Below, piece after piece: positions 36,424 through 44,224 of a stretch of DNA of 64,000 bases. Position 1 is the first letter of the stretch. Every line of letters begins with the position of its first letter. This DNA is from JAVVHH01 sp963835135. GTDB lineage: Bacteria; Pseudomonadota; Alphaproteobacteria; Acetobacterales; Acetobacteraceae. The DNA is taken from the NCBI GenBank assembly GCA_963835135.1, contig CAWIEF010000002.1:62001-126000 (forward strand), written 5' to 3'. Made by a program: the position numbers and the translations under genes. The notes under the pieces are model-generated. The model was not told where the DNA came from and made no database searches. It saw nothing but the letters and a program-made list of their open reading frames with translations.

Positions 36424-37441
36424 CCCTCCGGCGAGCCAGGCCGAGCAGTCCCACGAGGCCGACCCCGAGCATGGCCATGCTCGACGGTTCCGGAACGTTG
36501 AGCGCCGTCTCGAAGCCGCTCGCCCAGAGGGCCTGCACCCGCGCCGTCGGGTGGATCGAATCCCAGTAGTAGAATTGATTGATGTTGATGGCGTTCGGCC
36601 CGCATTGCGGGCTCGTCGAAGCACTCTTCGGCGTGTTCGTGTAGCAGCGGTCGGCCGTGTCGGTGAACCCGAGCGTGGCAGCATTGGCGAGCTGTGCTGC
36701 GTTGTAGTTGTACAGGTCGAACGTCGTCACGCTCGTCGCTGCGGGAAGCGCCAGCGCGGCCAGGCCGCTGGCGAGCATCTGGTCGTATTGCTGGCTGTAG
36801 AGCGTGGCAGCGGCCGCGAGCGCGGCGTTGTCCTGCGTAAATTCCGGGATCACGCCGACATTCGGCACGTTCACGACGAAGAATTTCTTCGCGCCCTCTG
36901 CCGCGAGAGTTTGGATCTGGGCGAGTTCCGTCTGCACGCCCGCCATCACCGCCGCGGTGCCGGTGCCATTCAGTGCGGCATTACGCACGTCGTTGCCGCC
37001 GATCTCGATGGTGTAGAGCGCGTTCGGATCGGCCACTCCCGCCGTGTAGGCGCCGAAGGCGGCCACCTGTGTCGGAAGATCGATCCCGAACGCCGAAGCC
37101 GCCGATTGCGCTCCAGCGACCGCGTAGTTGGTGCCGGGAACGAACGCGCTGCCGTTGTAAAGGCCAAACAGGTCGCGAAAGCCCGTGACCCAGAGCGAGG
37201 GGGTCAGGGTGAGACCAAGCTGGCTGGCGAGCAGCGAGACCGCGACGGGCCCGTTCGTGAAGCTGTTCTGGTAGCTGGGCGGGTTCGGCAGGTTCTGACG
37301 GTAGAACACCTCCGCCAGGTTGCCGTTGTCGGAGAGGCTGTCCCCAAAGACGTATTCAGCGCTGTAGGGGGACGCTCGAACGGGGGAAGCGAGCAACGCC
37401 GCGATCCCAATCGTAACACAAACAGAACGACGGAACGGCAT
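36407..37441 (-). CDS. Exported SGNH/GDSL esterase with PEP-CTERM sorting signal
   Basis: A 344-residue protein with a signal peptide (MPFRRSVCVTIGIAALLASPVRA). SGNH blocks are: GDSLSDNGN (residues 33-41), GTNYAVAGAQ, IEIGGNDVRN and YYWDSIHPTAR. The last 28 residues are a PEP-CTERM signal: VPEPSS, a hydrophobic helix (MAMLGVGLVGLLGLA) and a basic RRR tail. PEP-CTERM proteins are processed by exosortase and linked with exopolysaccharide export. Ribosome site AAGGAG lies 8 bases before the ATG. No exosortase is seen in the window. Confidence 0.92.
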   Translation of the reverse strand: MPFRRSVCVTIGIAALLASPVRASPYSAEYVFGDSLSDNGNLAEVFYRQNLPNPPSYQNSFTNGPVAVSLLASQLGLTLTPSLWVTGFRDLFGLYNGSAFVPGTNYAVAGAQSAASAFGIDLPTQVAAFGAYTAGVADPNALYTIEIGGNDVRNAALNGTGTAAVMAGVQTELAQIQTLAAEGAKKFFVVNVPNVGVIPEFTQDNAALAAAATLYSQQYDQMLASGLAALALPAATSVTTFDLYNYNAAQLANAATLGFTDTADRCYTNTPKSASTSPQCGPNAININQFYYWDSIHPTARVQALWASGFETALNVPEPSSMAMLGVGLVGLLGLARRRVTAAR

Positions 37442-37657
37442 GCGTGCACTCCTTCAGGCTGGTGCGTCAAAGACGCGGTTCGGATCGACCACAGTCGGCA
37501 GCCGCGCCCGTCTTGCTAAAACGATCACTCGCTTACGATCAAGCGGTATATCGTCTCACGTTTTTAACGGCGGCGCCGCCTTCGCGATTTCGTCTCAGTT
37601 CCTAGACGACGGCGCAAATCATTGCTCTACTTCCGGCGCTCTCATACTTTGCACGTC

Positions 37658-38575
37658 GTGATCAGGTTCATCCTACGCCGCACCCTTCTCGCCCTTCTCG
37701 TCGCGGCTACGGTTCTCGTTCTGAGCTTCTCCTTGACCCACCTCGCCGGCGACCCGGCCCTTGCCGCCGCCGGACCGCAAGCCACCGCCGAGGACCTGGC
37801 GATCATCCGCCGCGACAACGGTCTCGACCGGCCGCTGCCGATTCAGTTCCTGACCTGGGCGGGCGCTGCCCTGCGGGGCGATCTCGGCCGGTCCTACCTC
37901 TATCGCACCCCGGTCAGCACGCTCATCAGCGCTCGCCTGCCGATCACGCTGCGGCTGGGTCTACTCGGCATCCTGTTCGCCGTCGCCGTCGCGCTCCCGC
38001 TCGGCATCGTCGCCGCGATGTTCGAGGGCACGCCCATTGACCGTGTCGCGATGCTGCTGGCGCTGTTGGGCCAAGCTCTCCCGTCCTTCTGGCTGGCCCT
38101 GCTCCTCATCATCGAATTCGGCCTCCGCCTGCAGTGGTTCCCGATCGCCGGCCTCGACGACTGGACGGGCTATATCCTCCCGTCGCTCGTCCTGGCCTTC
38201 TCGGCCGTTCCCGCCCTCATGCGCCTGACCCGCTCCGGCATGATCGACGCGCTCTCGGCCGATTACATCCGCACCGCCCGGGCCGGCGGTTTGTCGCGCG
38301 CCAGCATCGTGCTCCGCCACGCGCTGCGGAATGCCGCCATGCCCGTGGTCGCCATCGCCGCGGTCCAGCTCGGCTTCATGCTGGGCGGCTCCATCGTCAT
38401 CGAGAGCGTGTTCAATCTGCCCGGCATCGGCTACCTGGCGTGGGAGAGCATCAGCAAGAACGATTTCCCGGTCGTCCAAGCCGTCGTCCTCCTCCTCGCC
38501 ATGATCTATATCGGCCTGACGCTCGGCGCCGACCTGCTCAATGCTGTGCTCGACCCGCGCCTGCGCACCGCGTGA
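37658..38575 (+). CDS. ABC transporter permease, DppB/OppB type
   Basis: A 305-residue permease with six helices. It has the N-terminal LRRTLLALLVAATVLVLSFSLTHLAGDPA, the cytoplasmic EAA loop region (IRTARAGGLSRASIVLRHALRNAAMP) and VIESVFNLPGIGYLAWESI. The GTG at 37658 gives the usual short MIRFILRR N-terminus; an upstream TTG is in frame but adds an atypical leader. The stop overlaps the next gene's GTG start. First gene of a four-gene transporter core. Confidence 0.93.
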   Translation: MIRFILRRTLLALLVAATVLVLSFSLTHLAGDPALAAAGPQATAEDLAIIRRDNGLDRPLPIQFLTWAGAALRGDLGRSYLYRTPVSTLISARLPITLRLGLLGILFAVAVALPLGIVAAMFEGTPIDRVAMLLALLGQALPSFWLALLLIIEFGLRLQWFPIAGLDDWTGYILPSLVLAFSAVPALMRLTRSGMIDALSADYIRTARAGGLSRASIVLRHALRNAAMPVVAIAAVQLGFMLGGSIVIESVFNLPGIGYLAWESISKNDFPVVQAVVLLLAMIYIGLTLGADLLNAVLDPRLRTA

Positions 38576-39405
38576 GGCATCTCACCGCCTGGCTCGGCGC
38601 GGCCATCATCGCCGCTGCCGTCCTCGTCGCCCTGTTCGGCCCCAGCCTGGTCAAGAGTCTGGTCCACGCCGACCCGTTCGCGCAGGATCTCATGGGCCGG
38701 CTACAGCCGCCGGTCTGGCTCGGCGGCACCGAGGCGCACCCGTTCGGCACCGACCAGCTTGGCCGCGACTACCTCGCCCGCCTCGTCTACGGTGCCCGCA
38801 TCTCGCTGCTCATCGGCCTGTGCGCCGCGCTGACCAGCGGCCTGATCGGCACGACTATCGGCATCCTGGGCGGGTTCTTCGGCGGCTGGGTCGACGAGAT
38901 CGTCATGTTCGTCATCACCTGCCGCCTCAGCATACCGCTCATCCTCGTCGCCCTCGCGCTCGTCTCCGCCATCGGCAGCTCGCTGACCATCGTGGTGCTC
39001 ACGCTCGGGTTGCTCCTCTGGGAGCGCTTCGCCGTCGTCGCACGCACCACGACGATGCAGATCCGCGGTCTGGACTACATCGCCGCCGCCCGCGCGGCCG
39101 GCGCCTCGGTGCCGCATCTGCTGCTCCGCGAGGTGCTGCCCAACATCGCCCCCGCCCTCGTCGTCGTCGCCACGCTCGAGGTGGCACTCGCCATCCTGCT
39201 CGAGGCGATCCTCTCCTTTCTCGGCCTGGGCGTTCCATCGCCGCTGCCGAGCTGGGGCCTCATGATCGCGGAGGGCAAGGACTATATGTTCTTCGACCCC
39301 TGGGTCATCATGGTCCCAGGCGTCGCCCTGTTCACCCTCGTCCTCGGCGTCAACCTCCTCGGCGACGGCCTGCGCGACATCCTCGGCGCCAAGCGCGATG
39401 CCTGA
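38572..39405 (+). CDS. ABC transporter permease, DppC/OppC type
   Basis: A 277-residue permease. It shows HPFGTDQLGRDYLARLVYGARISLLIG, typical of DppC/OppC, then a multi-helix core and the EAA loop YIAAARAAGASVPHLLLREVLPNIAP. LSFLGLGVPSPLPSWGLMI closes it. It pairs with the upstream permease to form the channel of a peptide/opine/nickel-type importer. The GTG start overlaps the DppB-like stop (GTGA); the 3' end overlaps the ATPase gene by 8 bases. Confidence 0.94.
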   Translation: MRHLTAWLGAAIIAAAVLVALFGPSLVKSLVHADPFAQDLMGRLQPPVWLGGTEAHPFGTDQLGRDYLARLVYGARISLLIGLCAALTSGLIGTTIGILGGFFGGWVDEIVMFVITCRLSIPLILVALALVSAIGSSLTIVVLTLGLLLWERFAVVARTTTMQIRGLDYIAAARAAGASVPHLLLREVLPNIAPALVVVATLEVALAILLEAILSFLGLGVPSPLPSWGLMIAEGKDYMFFDPWVIMVPGVALFTLVLGVNLLGDGLRDILGAKRDA

Positions 39406-40351
39406 CCCGGTGCTCGAGGCAACGGCCCTGCGGGTCGGCTTCCCGCGTCAGGAGGCCGTCCGCGGCATATCGCTCACGGTCGAGCGCGGCGAGACCCACT
39501 GCCTGGTCGGCGAGAGCGGCTGCGGCAAGTCGATGACCGCGCTCGCGATCATGGGCTTGCTCCCCGGCGCCGCCCGCCGCACCGCCGGCCAGCTCCGCTT
39601 CGAGCAGAGCGACCTCCTCGGCCTCTCCGACCGCCGCATGGGGCAATTGCGCGGCGATCGCATCGGCATGGTGTTCCAGGAGCCGATGACCAGCCTCAAC
39701 CCGGCCTTCACCATCGGCTCGCAGATGATCGAGATCTACCGCCGGCACCGCGGCGGCAGCCGCGCCGCCGCGGCCGCGCGCGCCGCGGCTTCGCTCGCCC
39801 GGGTCGGCATCTCCGGCCCGGAACGGCGCCTCGGCCAGTTCCCGCACCAGCTGTCCGGCGGCCTGCGCCAGCGGGTGATGATCGCCTCCGCCCTGCTGTG
39901 CGACCCGTCCCTCCTCATCGCCGACGAGCCCACCACGGCGCTGGACGTCACGGTCCAGGCTGACATCCTTCGCCTTCTCCAGCGCCTGCAGCGCGACCTT
40001 GGCCTGGCACTGCTGCTGATCACGCACGATCTCGGCGTCGTCGCCCGCATCGCCGACCGCGTGAGCGTCATGTACGCGGGCGAGATCGTCGAACACGCGC
40101 CGGTCGCCGCCCTGTTCGCCCGGCCGAGCCACCCCTACACAAGCGGCCTGCTCGCCAGCGTGCCCGTTCCAGGAAAGACCCGGCGCGACCAGCCGCTCGG
40201 CAGCATTCCGGGCACCGTCCCACGGCTCGCGCCGGGCTTCACCGGCTGCCCGTTTCGAGACCGCTGCGCGCATGCCATGCCCGTCTGCGCCGAGGAGATC
40301 CCGTGGCGCGAGGCCGAGCCTGGCCATCGCTACCGCTGCGTTCTGCCATGA
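39398..40351 (+). CDS. ABC transporter ATPase, DppD/OppD type
   Basis: A 317-residue ATPase. Walker A is GESGCGKSMTAL, the ABC signature is LSGGLRQRVMIA, Walker B is LLIADEPTTALDV, and the H-loop is LLITHDLGVV. The C-terminal oligopeptide-transporter extension (PYTSGLLASVPVPG, CPFRDRCAHAMPVC) has the Cys motif that binds a [4Fe-4S] cluster in some DppD proteins. It energises the permeases encoded upstream. Confidence 0.95.
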   Translation: MPDPVLEATALRVGFPRQEAVRGISLTVERGETHCLVGESGCGKSMTALAIMGLLPGAARRTAGQLRFEQSDLLGLSDRRMGQLRGDRIGMVFQEPMTSLNPAFTIGSQMIEIYRRHRGGSRAAAAARAAASLARVGISGPERRLGQFPHQLSGGLRQRVMIASALLCDPSLLIADEPTTALDVTVQADILRLLQRLQRDLGLALLLITHDLGVVARIADRVSVMYAGEIVEHAPVAALFARPSHPYTSGLLASVPVPGKTRRDQPLGSIPGTVPRLAPGFTGCPFRDRCAHAMPVCAEEIPWREAEPGHRYRCVLP

Positions 40352-40355
40352 CCCG

Positions 40356-41270
40356 ATGACCGCGATCATCGACATCCGCGACGTTGCCCGCCGGTTCGGT
40401 CCCGTCACCGCCGTCGATGGGGTCGACCTGACGGTCGCCGAGGGCAGCGTCATGGGCATCGTCGGCGAGAGCGGTTGCGGCAAGAGCACGCTGGCCCGCC
40501 TCGTGCTGGGCCTGCTCACGCCCGACCGCGGCAGCATCAGCGTCGCCGGCCAGCGGCTCGATACGCTCGACCGCCGCGCCCGTGCCCGCCTGATCCAGCC
40601 GATCTTCCAGGACCCCTACGCGTCCCTCAACCCGCGCCAGCGCATCCGCGACATCGTCGCCCTGCCGCTCCGCGCCCAGGGTGAGCGCGATGTGGCGGAC
40701 CGGGTGCTCGCCATCCTCGGCCGCGTCGGTCTCGCCCCCGACATGGCCGACCGCTTCCCCCACCAGCTCAGCGGCGGCCAGCGCCAGCGCGTCGCCATCG
40801 CCCGCGCCCTCGTCCTGCGGCCGCGCATCATCGTCTGCGACGAACCCACCAGCGCGCTGGATGTCTCCGTCCAGGCCCAGATCCTCAACCTGCTCGCCGA
40901 GCTACGCCGTGACTTCGGCTTGACGCTGCTGTTCATCAGCCACAACCTCGCCGTCGTCGAACACATCGCGACCGACGTCGCGGTCATGTATCTCGGCCGC
41001 ATCGTCGAGCGCGCCGCCGTGGACCACATCTTCTCCGACCCGGTTCACCCCTACACCAAGGCCCTCCTCGCCAGCGTGCTGACCCCGGAACCCGGCCTCG
41101 GCATTCCCAACTCTGGTCTGGGCGACGCCTATCCCGATCCGGCCAACATCCCTCCGGGCTGCCGTTTCCACCCCAGATGTCCTGTCGCCGTCACCCGCTG
41201 CCGCACCGAAAGCCCGGCCGGCTTGCAAAAGGGCCAACGCCTCGCCGAATGCCTCCTGGTCGCCGACTGA
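40356..41270 (+). CDS. ABC transporter ATPase, DppF/OppF type
   Basis: A 304-residue ATPase. Walker A GESGCGKSTLARLVLG, Q-loop IFQDPYASLNPRQ, signature LSGGQRQRVAIARAL, Walker B IIVCDEPTSALDV and H-loop LLFISHNLAVVEH are all present. The C-terminal PYTKALLASVL and CRFHPRCPVAVTRC region fits OppF. The ATG at 40356 is 4 bases after the DppD-like stop; the earlier open frame is a shadow. No binding protein is in this operon, but one is encoded convergently just downstream. Confidence 0.95.
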   Translation: MTAIIDIRDVARRFGPVTAVDGVDLTVAEGSVMGIVGESGCGKSTLARLVLGLLTPDRGSISVAGQRLDTLDRRARARLIQPIFQDPYASLNPRQRIRDIVALPLRAQGERDVADRVLAILGRVGLAPDMADRFPHQLSGGQRQRVAIARALVLRPRIIVCDEPTSALDVSVQAQILNLLAELRRDFGLTLLFISHNLAVVEHIATDVAVMYLGRIVERAAVDHIFSDPVHPYTKALLASVLTPEPGLGIPNSGLGDAYPDPANIPPGCRFHPRCPVAVTRCRTESPAGLQKGQRLAECLLVAD

Positions 41271-41320
41271 CCAACCCAACGGTGGCAGCCGCGTTGACGC
41301 CACGCGAGAGGAGCATGACG

Positions 41321-41518
41321 ATGGCCTATGAACTGCGCGTCGGCACCGCCACAACCCGCTTCGACAGCGAGCCCGAGGCCGTCGAAGCGGCCAAGCAGGC
41401 GCTGCGCGACGATCCGGATGCCGAGCCGGAAGTGATCGATCTCGAGACCGGACGCCCCGCCGCACCCGGCGCCAGCCGTCAGTGGCGGGACGACCTCAAG
41501 AACACGGTCGGCTTCTGA
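41321..41518 (+). CDS. Small hypothetical protein (65 residues)
   Basis: MAYELRVGTATTRFDSEPEAVEAAKQALRDDPDAEPEVIDLETGRPAAPG... is acidic with a predicted beta-alpha start and a disordered tail. I do not recognise its family. GAGAGGAGC lies 7 bases before the ATG chosen; a second ATG 6 bases upstream would leave only one base of spacing. It follows the transporter operon by 50 bases and ends against the stop of the convergent binding-protein gene. Function unknown. Confidence 0.65.
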   Translation: MAYELRVGTATTRFDSEPEAVEAAKQALRDDPDAEPEVIDLETGRPAAPGASRQWRDDLKNTVGF

Positions 41519-43027
41519 CTACTTCCAGCTACTCAGGTAGAACCGCGGCAACTCGTCCCTGAACGGCTTGAAGTTCAGCTGCTTGCTGAACGCGTAGGTC
41601 GACACGTAGGTGAACAGCGGAATATAGTCCGCCTGATCGGTGATCATCCGGATCGCCGAGCTGTAATCCGCCCGCCGCGCGTCGAGATCGGTGGTCGCGC
41701 CCGCCTCGACCACCAGCTTCGTGATAGCCTCGTTGCGGGTGTAGTCATGCGCCCCGCCATCGAAGAAGTAGGGCATGAACGCCGACGCATCGTTGATCGA
41801 GTAGCTGCCCCAACTCCCCGCTTCGAGCGGGTTCTTCCCCTCGATGCTCCGCTGGATCACCGCCCCTACCTGCAACTGCGTCAGCTTCGCCCGGATCCCG
41901 ACCGCGCTCAAATAGCCCTGGATCGCCTGCATCCAGGGCGGAAGCAGGTACCCGACCAGTTCCGTGTCGAACCCCTCCTTGTAGCCGGCGTCCGACAAGA
42001 GGGCGCGCGCTTTGGCCGGGTCGTAGTCGTACTTGCCCGCGACCGCCGCGTCACAGCCGAACTGGGTTGGGAAACACGGCGTGTCGAGCACGCGAGAGCC
42101 CGGCGGCATGAACTGCTTGGCCATCGTCTGCCGGTCGAGCGCGTAGATGATCGCCTGGCGCACCTTCGGATCGACCAGCGGGCTTTTCCCGCTCCGCCCC
42201 GCAGCATCCGGCGTCATGTAGGCGACGCGCATGCTCTCGCTGGTCGCGGTCTGGACGTTCGGCATCGCCGCCAGCTTCGGCAGCTGGTCTGCGCTGACGT
42301 TCCACACCCAGTCGGCCTGTCCACTCAGCAACTGTGTCAGTTCGCCCGTTGCGTCGGCGACCTCCTTGATCATCAGGTTCTTGATCGCCGGCTTGCCTTT
42401 CGGCCCGTCGAAATAGGCCTCGTTGCGCACCAGGTCGATTTCGGTCACGCCATCCACCTTGGTGATGGTGTACGGCCCGGTGCCGATCGGATGCTGCGAG
42501 AACTCGGCGCCGACCCGCTCGCGGTAGGCCTTCGGATAAATCGGCAGCACCATCCCGAGATATTCCAGGGCGGCCGGGAACACGCGTTTCAGCTTGATCC
42601 GCACATGCAGGTCGTCGACCTTCTCCGCCCCGGCGATCCAGGTGTAGTTGCTGGGCACCGCGAGCTGCTTGTCGGTCATCACCAGGTTGATGGTGTAGAC
42701 GACGTCATCGGCGGTAAACGGGCTGCCGTCCTGGAACTTGACGTTGGGCCGCAGCTCGAACTCGATGGTCGTGTCGTCGACATTGCGCCAGCTCGTCGCC
42801 AATTGCGGCTTGAGCGCGAAGGTCTCCGGATCGCGATAGACCAGCGTGTCCCATACCTGATGCGACACGATCAGCCCGGTCCGCTGCGAGTTGTAGTAGA
42901 AGTCGACGTTCGGGATCGCATCCCGCCACGCGATGCGCAGCGTGTCCGCACTCTTCTGCGCCCACGCCGGCGCCAGCCCCCAGCTCGTCGCCACCAAGGC
43001 CGCACCTAGAAATGCACGCGTCCGCAT
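41519..43027 (-). CDS. ABC transporter substrate-binding protein, family 5
   Basis: A 502-residue periplasmic protein with a signal peptide (MRTRAFLGAALVATSWGLAPAWA). The SBP family 5 layout is seen in TLRIAWRDAIPNVDFYY, LATSWRNVDDTTIEFELRPNVKFQDGSPFTADDVVY, HPIGTGPYTI and VRQAIIYALDRQTMAKQFMPPG. These bind peptides, opines, nickel chelates or glycosides. It very likely serves the DppBCDF-like core encoded convergently at 37658-41270. The long frame before 43027 is a shadow of the SDR gene upstream. Confidence 0.93.
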   Translation of the reverse strand: MRTRAFLGAALVATSWGLAPAWAQKSADTLRIAWRDAIPNVDFYYNSQRTGLIVSHQVWDTLVYRDPETFALKPQLATSWRNVDDTTIEFELRPNVKFQDGSPFTADDVVYTINLVMTDKQLAVPSNYTWIAGAEKVDDLHVRIKLKRVFPAALEYLGMVLPIYPKAYRERVGAEFSQHPIGTGPYTITKVDGVTEIDLVRNEAYFDGPKGKPAIKNLMIKEVADATGELTQLLSGQADWVWNVSADQLPKLAAMPNVQTATSESMRVAYMTPDAAGRSGKSPLVDPKVRQAIIYALDRQTMAKQFMPPGSRVLDTPCFPTQFGCDAAVAGKYDYDPAKARALLSDAGYKEGFDTELVGYLLPPWMQAIQGYLSAVGIRAKLTQLQVGAVIQRSIEGKNPLEAGSWGSYSINDASAFMPYFFDGGAHDYTRNEAITKLVVEAGATTDLDARRADYSSAIRMITDQADYIPLFTYVSTYAFSKQLNFKPFRDELPRFYLSSWK

Positions 43028-43035
43028 CGCCGCTC

Positions 43036-43818
43036 CTATCCCATCGTCGAGTTGAACAGGCCGCCATCCAACAACAGGTTCTGCCCGACGATATAGCCTG
43101 ATGCGGCGGCGCACAGGAACGCGCAAGCTTGCCCGAACTCGACCGGGTCGCCCGCCCGGCCGGTCGGCCAAGATTTGGCCCGCGCCGCCAGCTCGTCCTC
43201 GATGCTCCGTCCCGACGCCTTGGCCGCCCCGGCCGTCGTCGCTTTCAGCCGATCCGTCATAAACGGCCCGGGCAGAAGATTGTTGATCGTGACGTTGTGT
43301 TGCGCCACCTGCCGCGCCAGCCCGCCCACGAAGCCCGTCAGCCCGGCTCGCGCGCCATTGCTCATCCCCAGCGTCGGGATCGGCGACTTCACCGACGCCG
43401 ACGTGATGTTCACGATCCGCCCGAAGCGGCGGCCGATCATGCCGTCGACCACCGCCTTGATCAGGAAGATTGGCGTCAGCATGTTCGCGTCCACCGCGCG
43501 GATCCAATCCTCGCGCGCCCAGTCGCGGAAATCGCCCGGCGGCGGCCCACCCGCATTGTTGACCAGTATGTCCGGATCGGGGCACGCCGCCAACGCGTCC
43601 GCCCGCCCCGCCTCCGTGGTGATGTCCCCGGCCACGACCGTGACCGTGCTCCCCGTCGCTCCCCTGATCTCGGCCGCCGTCTGCTCCAGCGTCTCCCGCG
43701 TCCGCGCCGTGATGGTCACCGCCACGCCTTCTTGCGCCAGCGCCATCGCGCACGCCCGCCCCAACCCCTTGCTCGCCGCACACACCAGCGCCCGCTTGCC
43801 GCCCAGTCCCAGATCCAT
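43036..43818 (-). CDS. SDR family oxidoreductase
   Basis: A 260-residue classical SDR with the cofactor loop CAASKGLGRACA (Ala/Ser in place of TGx), ILVNNAGGPPPGDF, Ser in ITSASV and an atypical active-site strand. The usual Y-x3-K is not obvious where expected (SNGARAGLTGF follows), so catalysis is uncertain. The GGPPPGDF motif is common in 3-oxoacyl-ACP reductase-like SDRs of unknown substrate. It is 8 bases upstream of the binding-protein gene and probably cotranscribed, hinting that it acts on the imported ligand. Confidence 0.85.
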   Translation of the reverse strand: MDLGLGGKRALVCAASKGLGRACAMALAQEGVAVTITARTRETLEQTAAEIRGATGSTVTVVAGDITTEAGRADALAACPDPDILVNNAGGPPPGDFRDWAREDWIRAVDANMLTPIFLIKAVVDGMIGRRFGRIVNITSASVKSPIPTLGMSNGARAGLTGFVGGLARQVAQHNVTINNLLPGPFMTDRLKATTAGAAKASGRSIEDELAARAKSWPTGRAGDPVEFGQACAFLCAAASGYIVGQNLLLDGGLFNSTMG

Positions 43819-43881
43819 GCCCGGCCCTCCTCCGTCGACGCGATCATGGACAGGGATGCCGCCCGCCGCTAGACCGCGCCG

Positions 43882-44220
43882 ATGCGATACCTCCTTGCTG
43901 CCGGCATGCTCCTGCTCGCACCGAAGCTTGCCTTGGCTCACGCGATCCTCGTCCAGAGCCAGCCCGCCGATCAGGCGACGATCCAGCCGGGCGAGCGCAC
44001 CCTCGTGCTGCGCTACAACAGCCGCATCGACCACCAGCTCTCCCGGCTGACGCTGCAGGGCACCAACGCCCAGCTGGTCCTCCCGCTCGACCCGAAAAGC
44101 CCGGCCGACACGCTCAGCGCCACCGTCGACCTCACGCCCGGCACCTACCTCGTCCATTGGCAGGTCTTGGCCACCGACGGCCATATGACCCGCGGCGACG
44201 TCCGCTTCACCGTCAAGTAG
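43882..44220 (+). CDS. copC: Periplasmic copper-binding protein CopC
   Basis: A 112-residue protein. The signal peptide ends ALA, leaving an N-terminal HAILVQSQPADQ, where the first histidine is the Cu(II) ligand. The C-terminal ATDGHMTRGDVRFTVK completes the CopC cupredoxin-like fold. It hands copper to the CopD membrane protein encoded next, 4 bases downstream. The pair is used in copper uptake or tolerance. Confidence 0.93.
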   Translation: MRYLLAAGMLLLAPKLALAHAILVQSQPADQATIQPGERTLVLRYNSRIDHQLSRLTLQGTNAQLVLPLDPKSPADTLSATVDLTPGTYLVHWQVLATDGHMTRGDVRFTVK

Positions 44221-44224
44221 GTCT

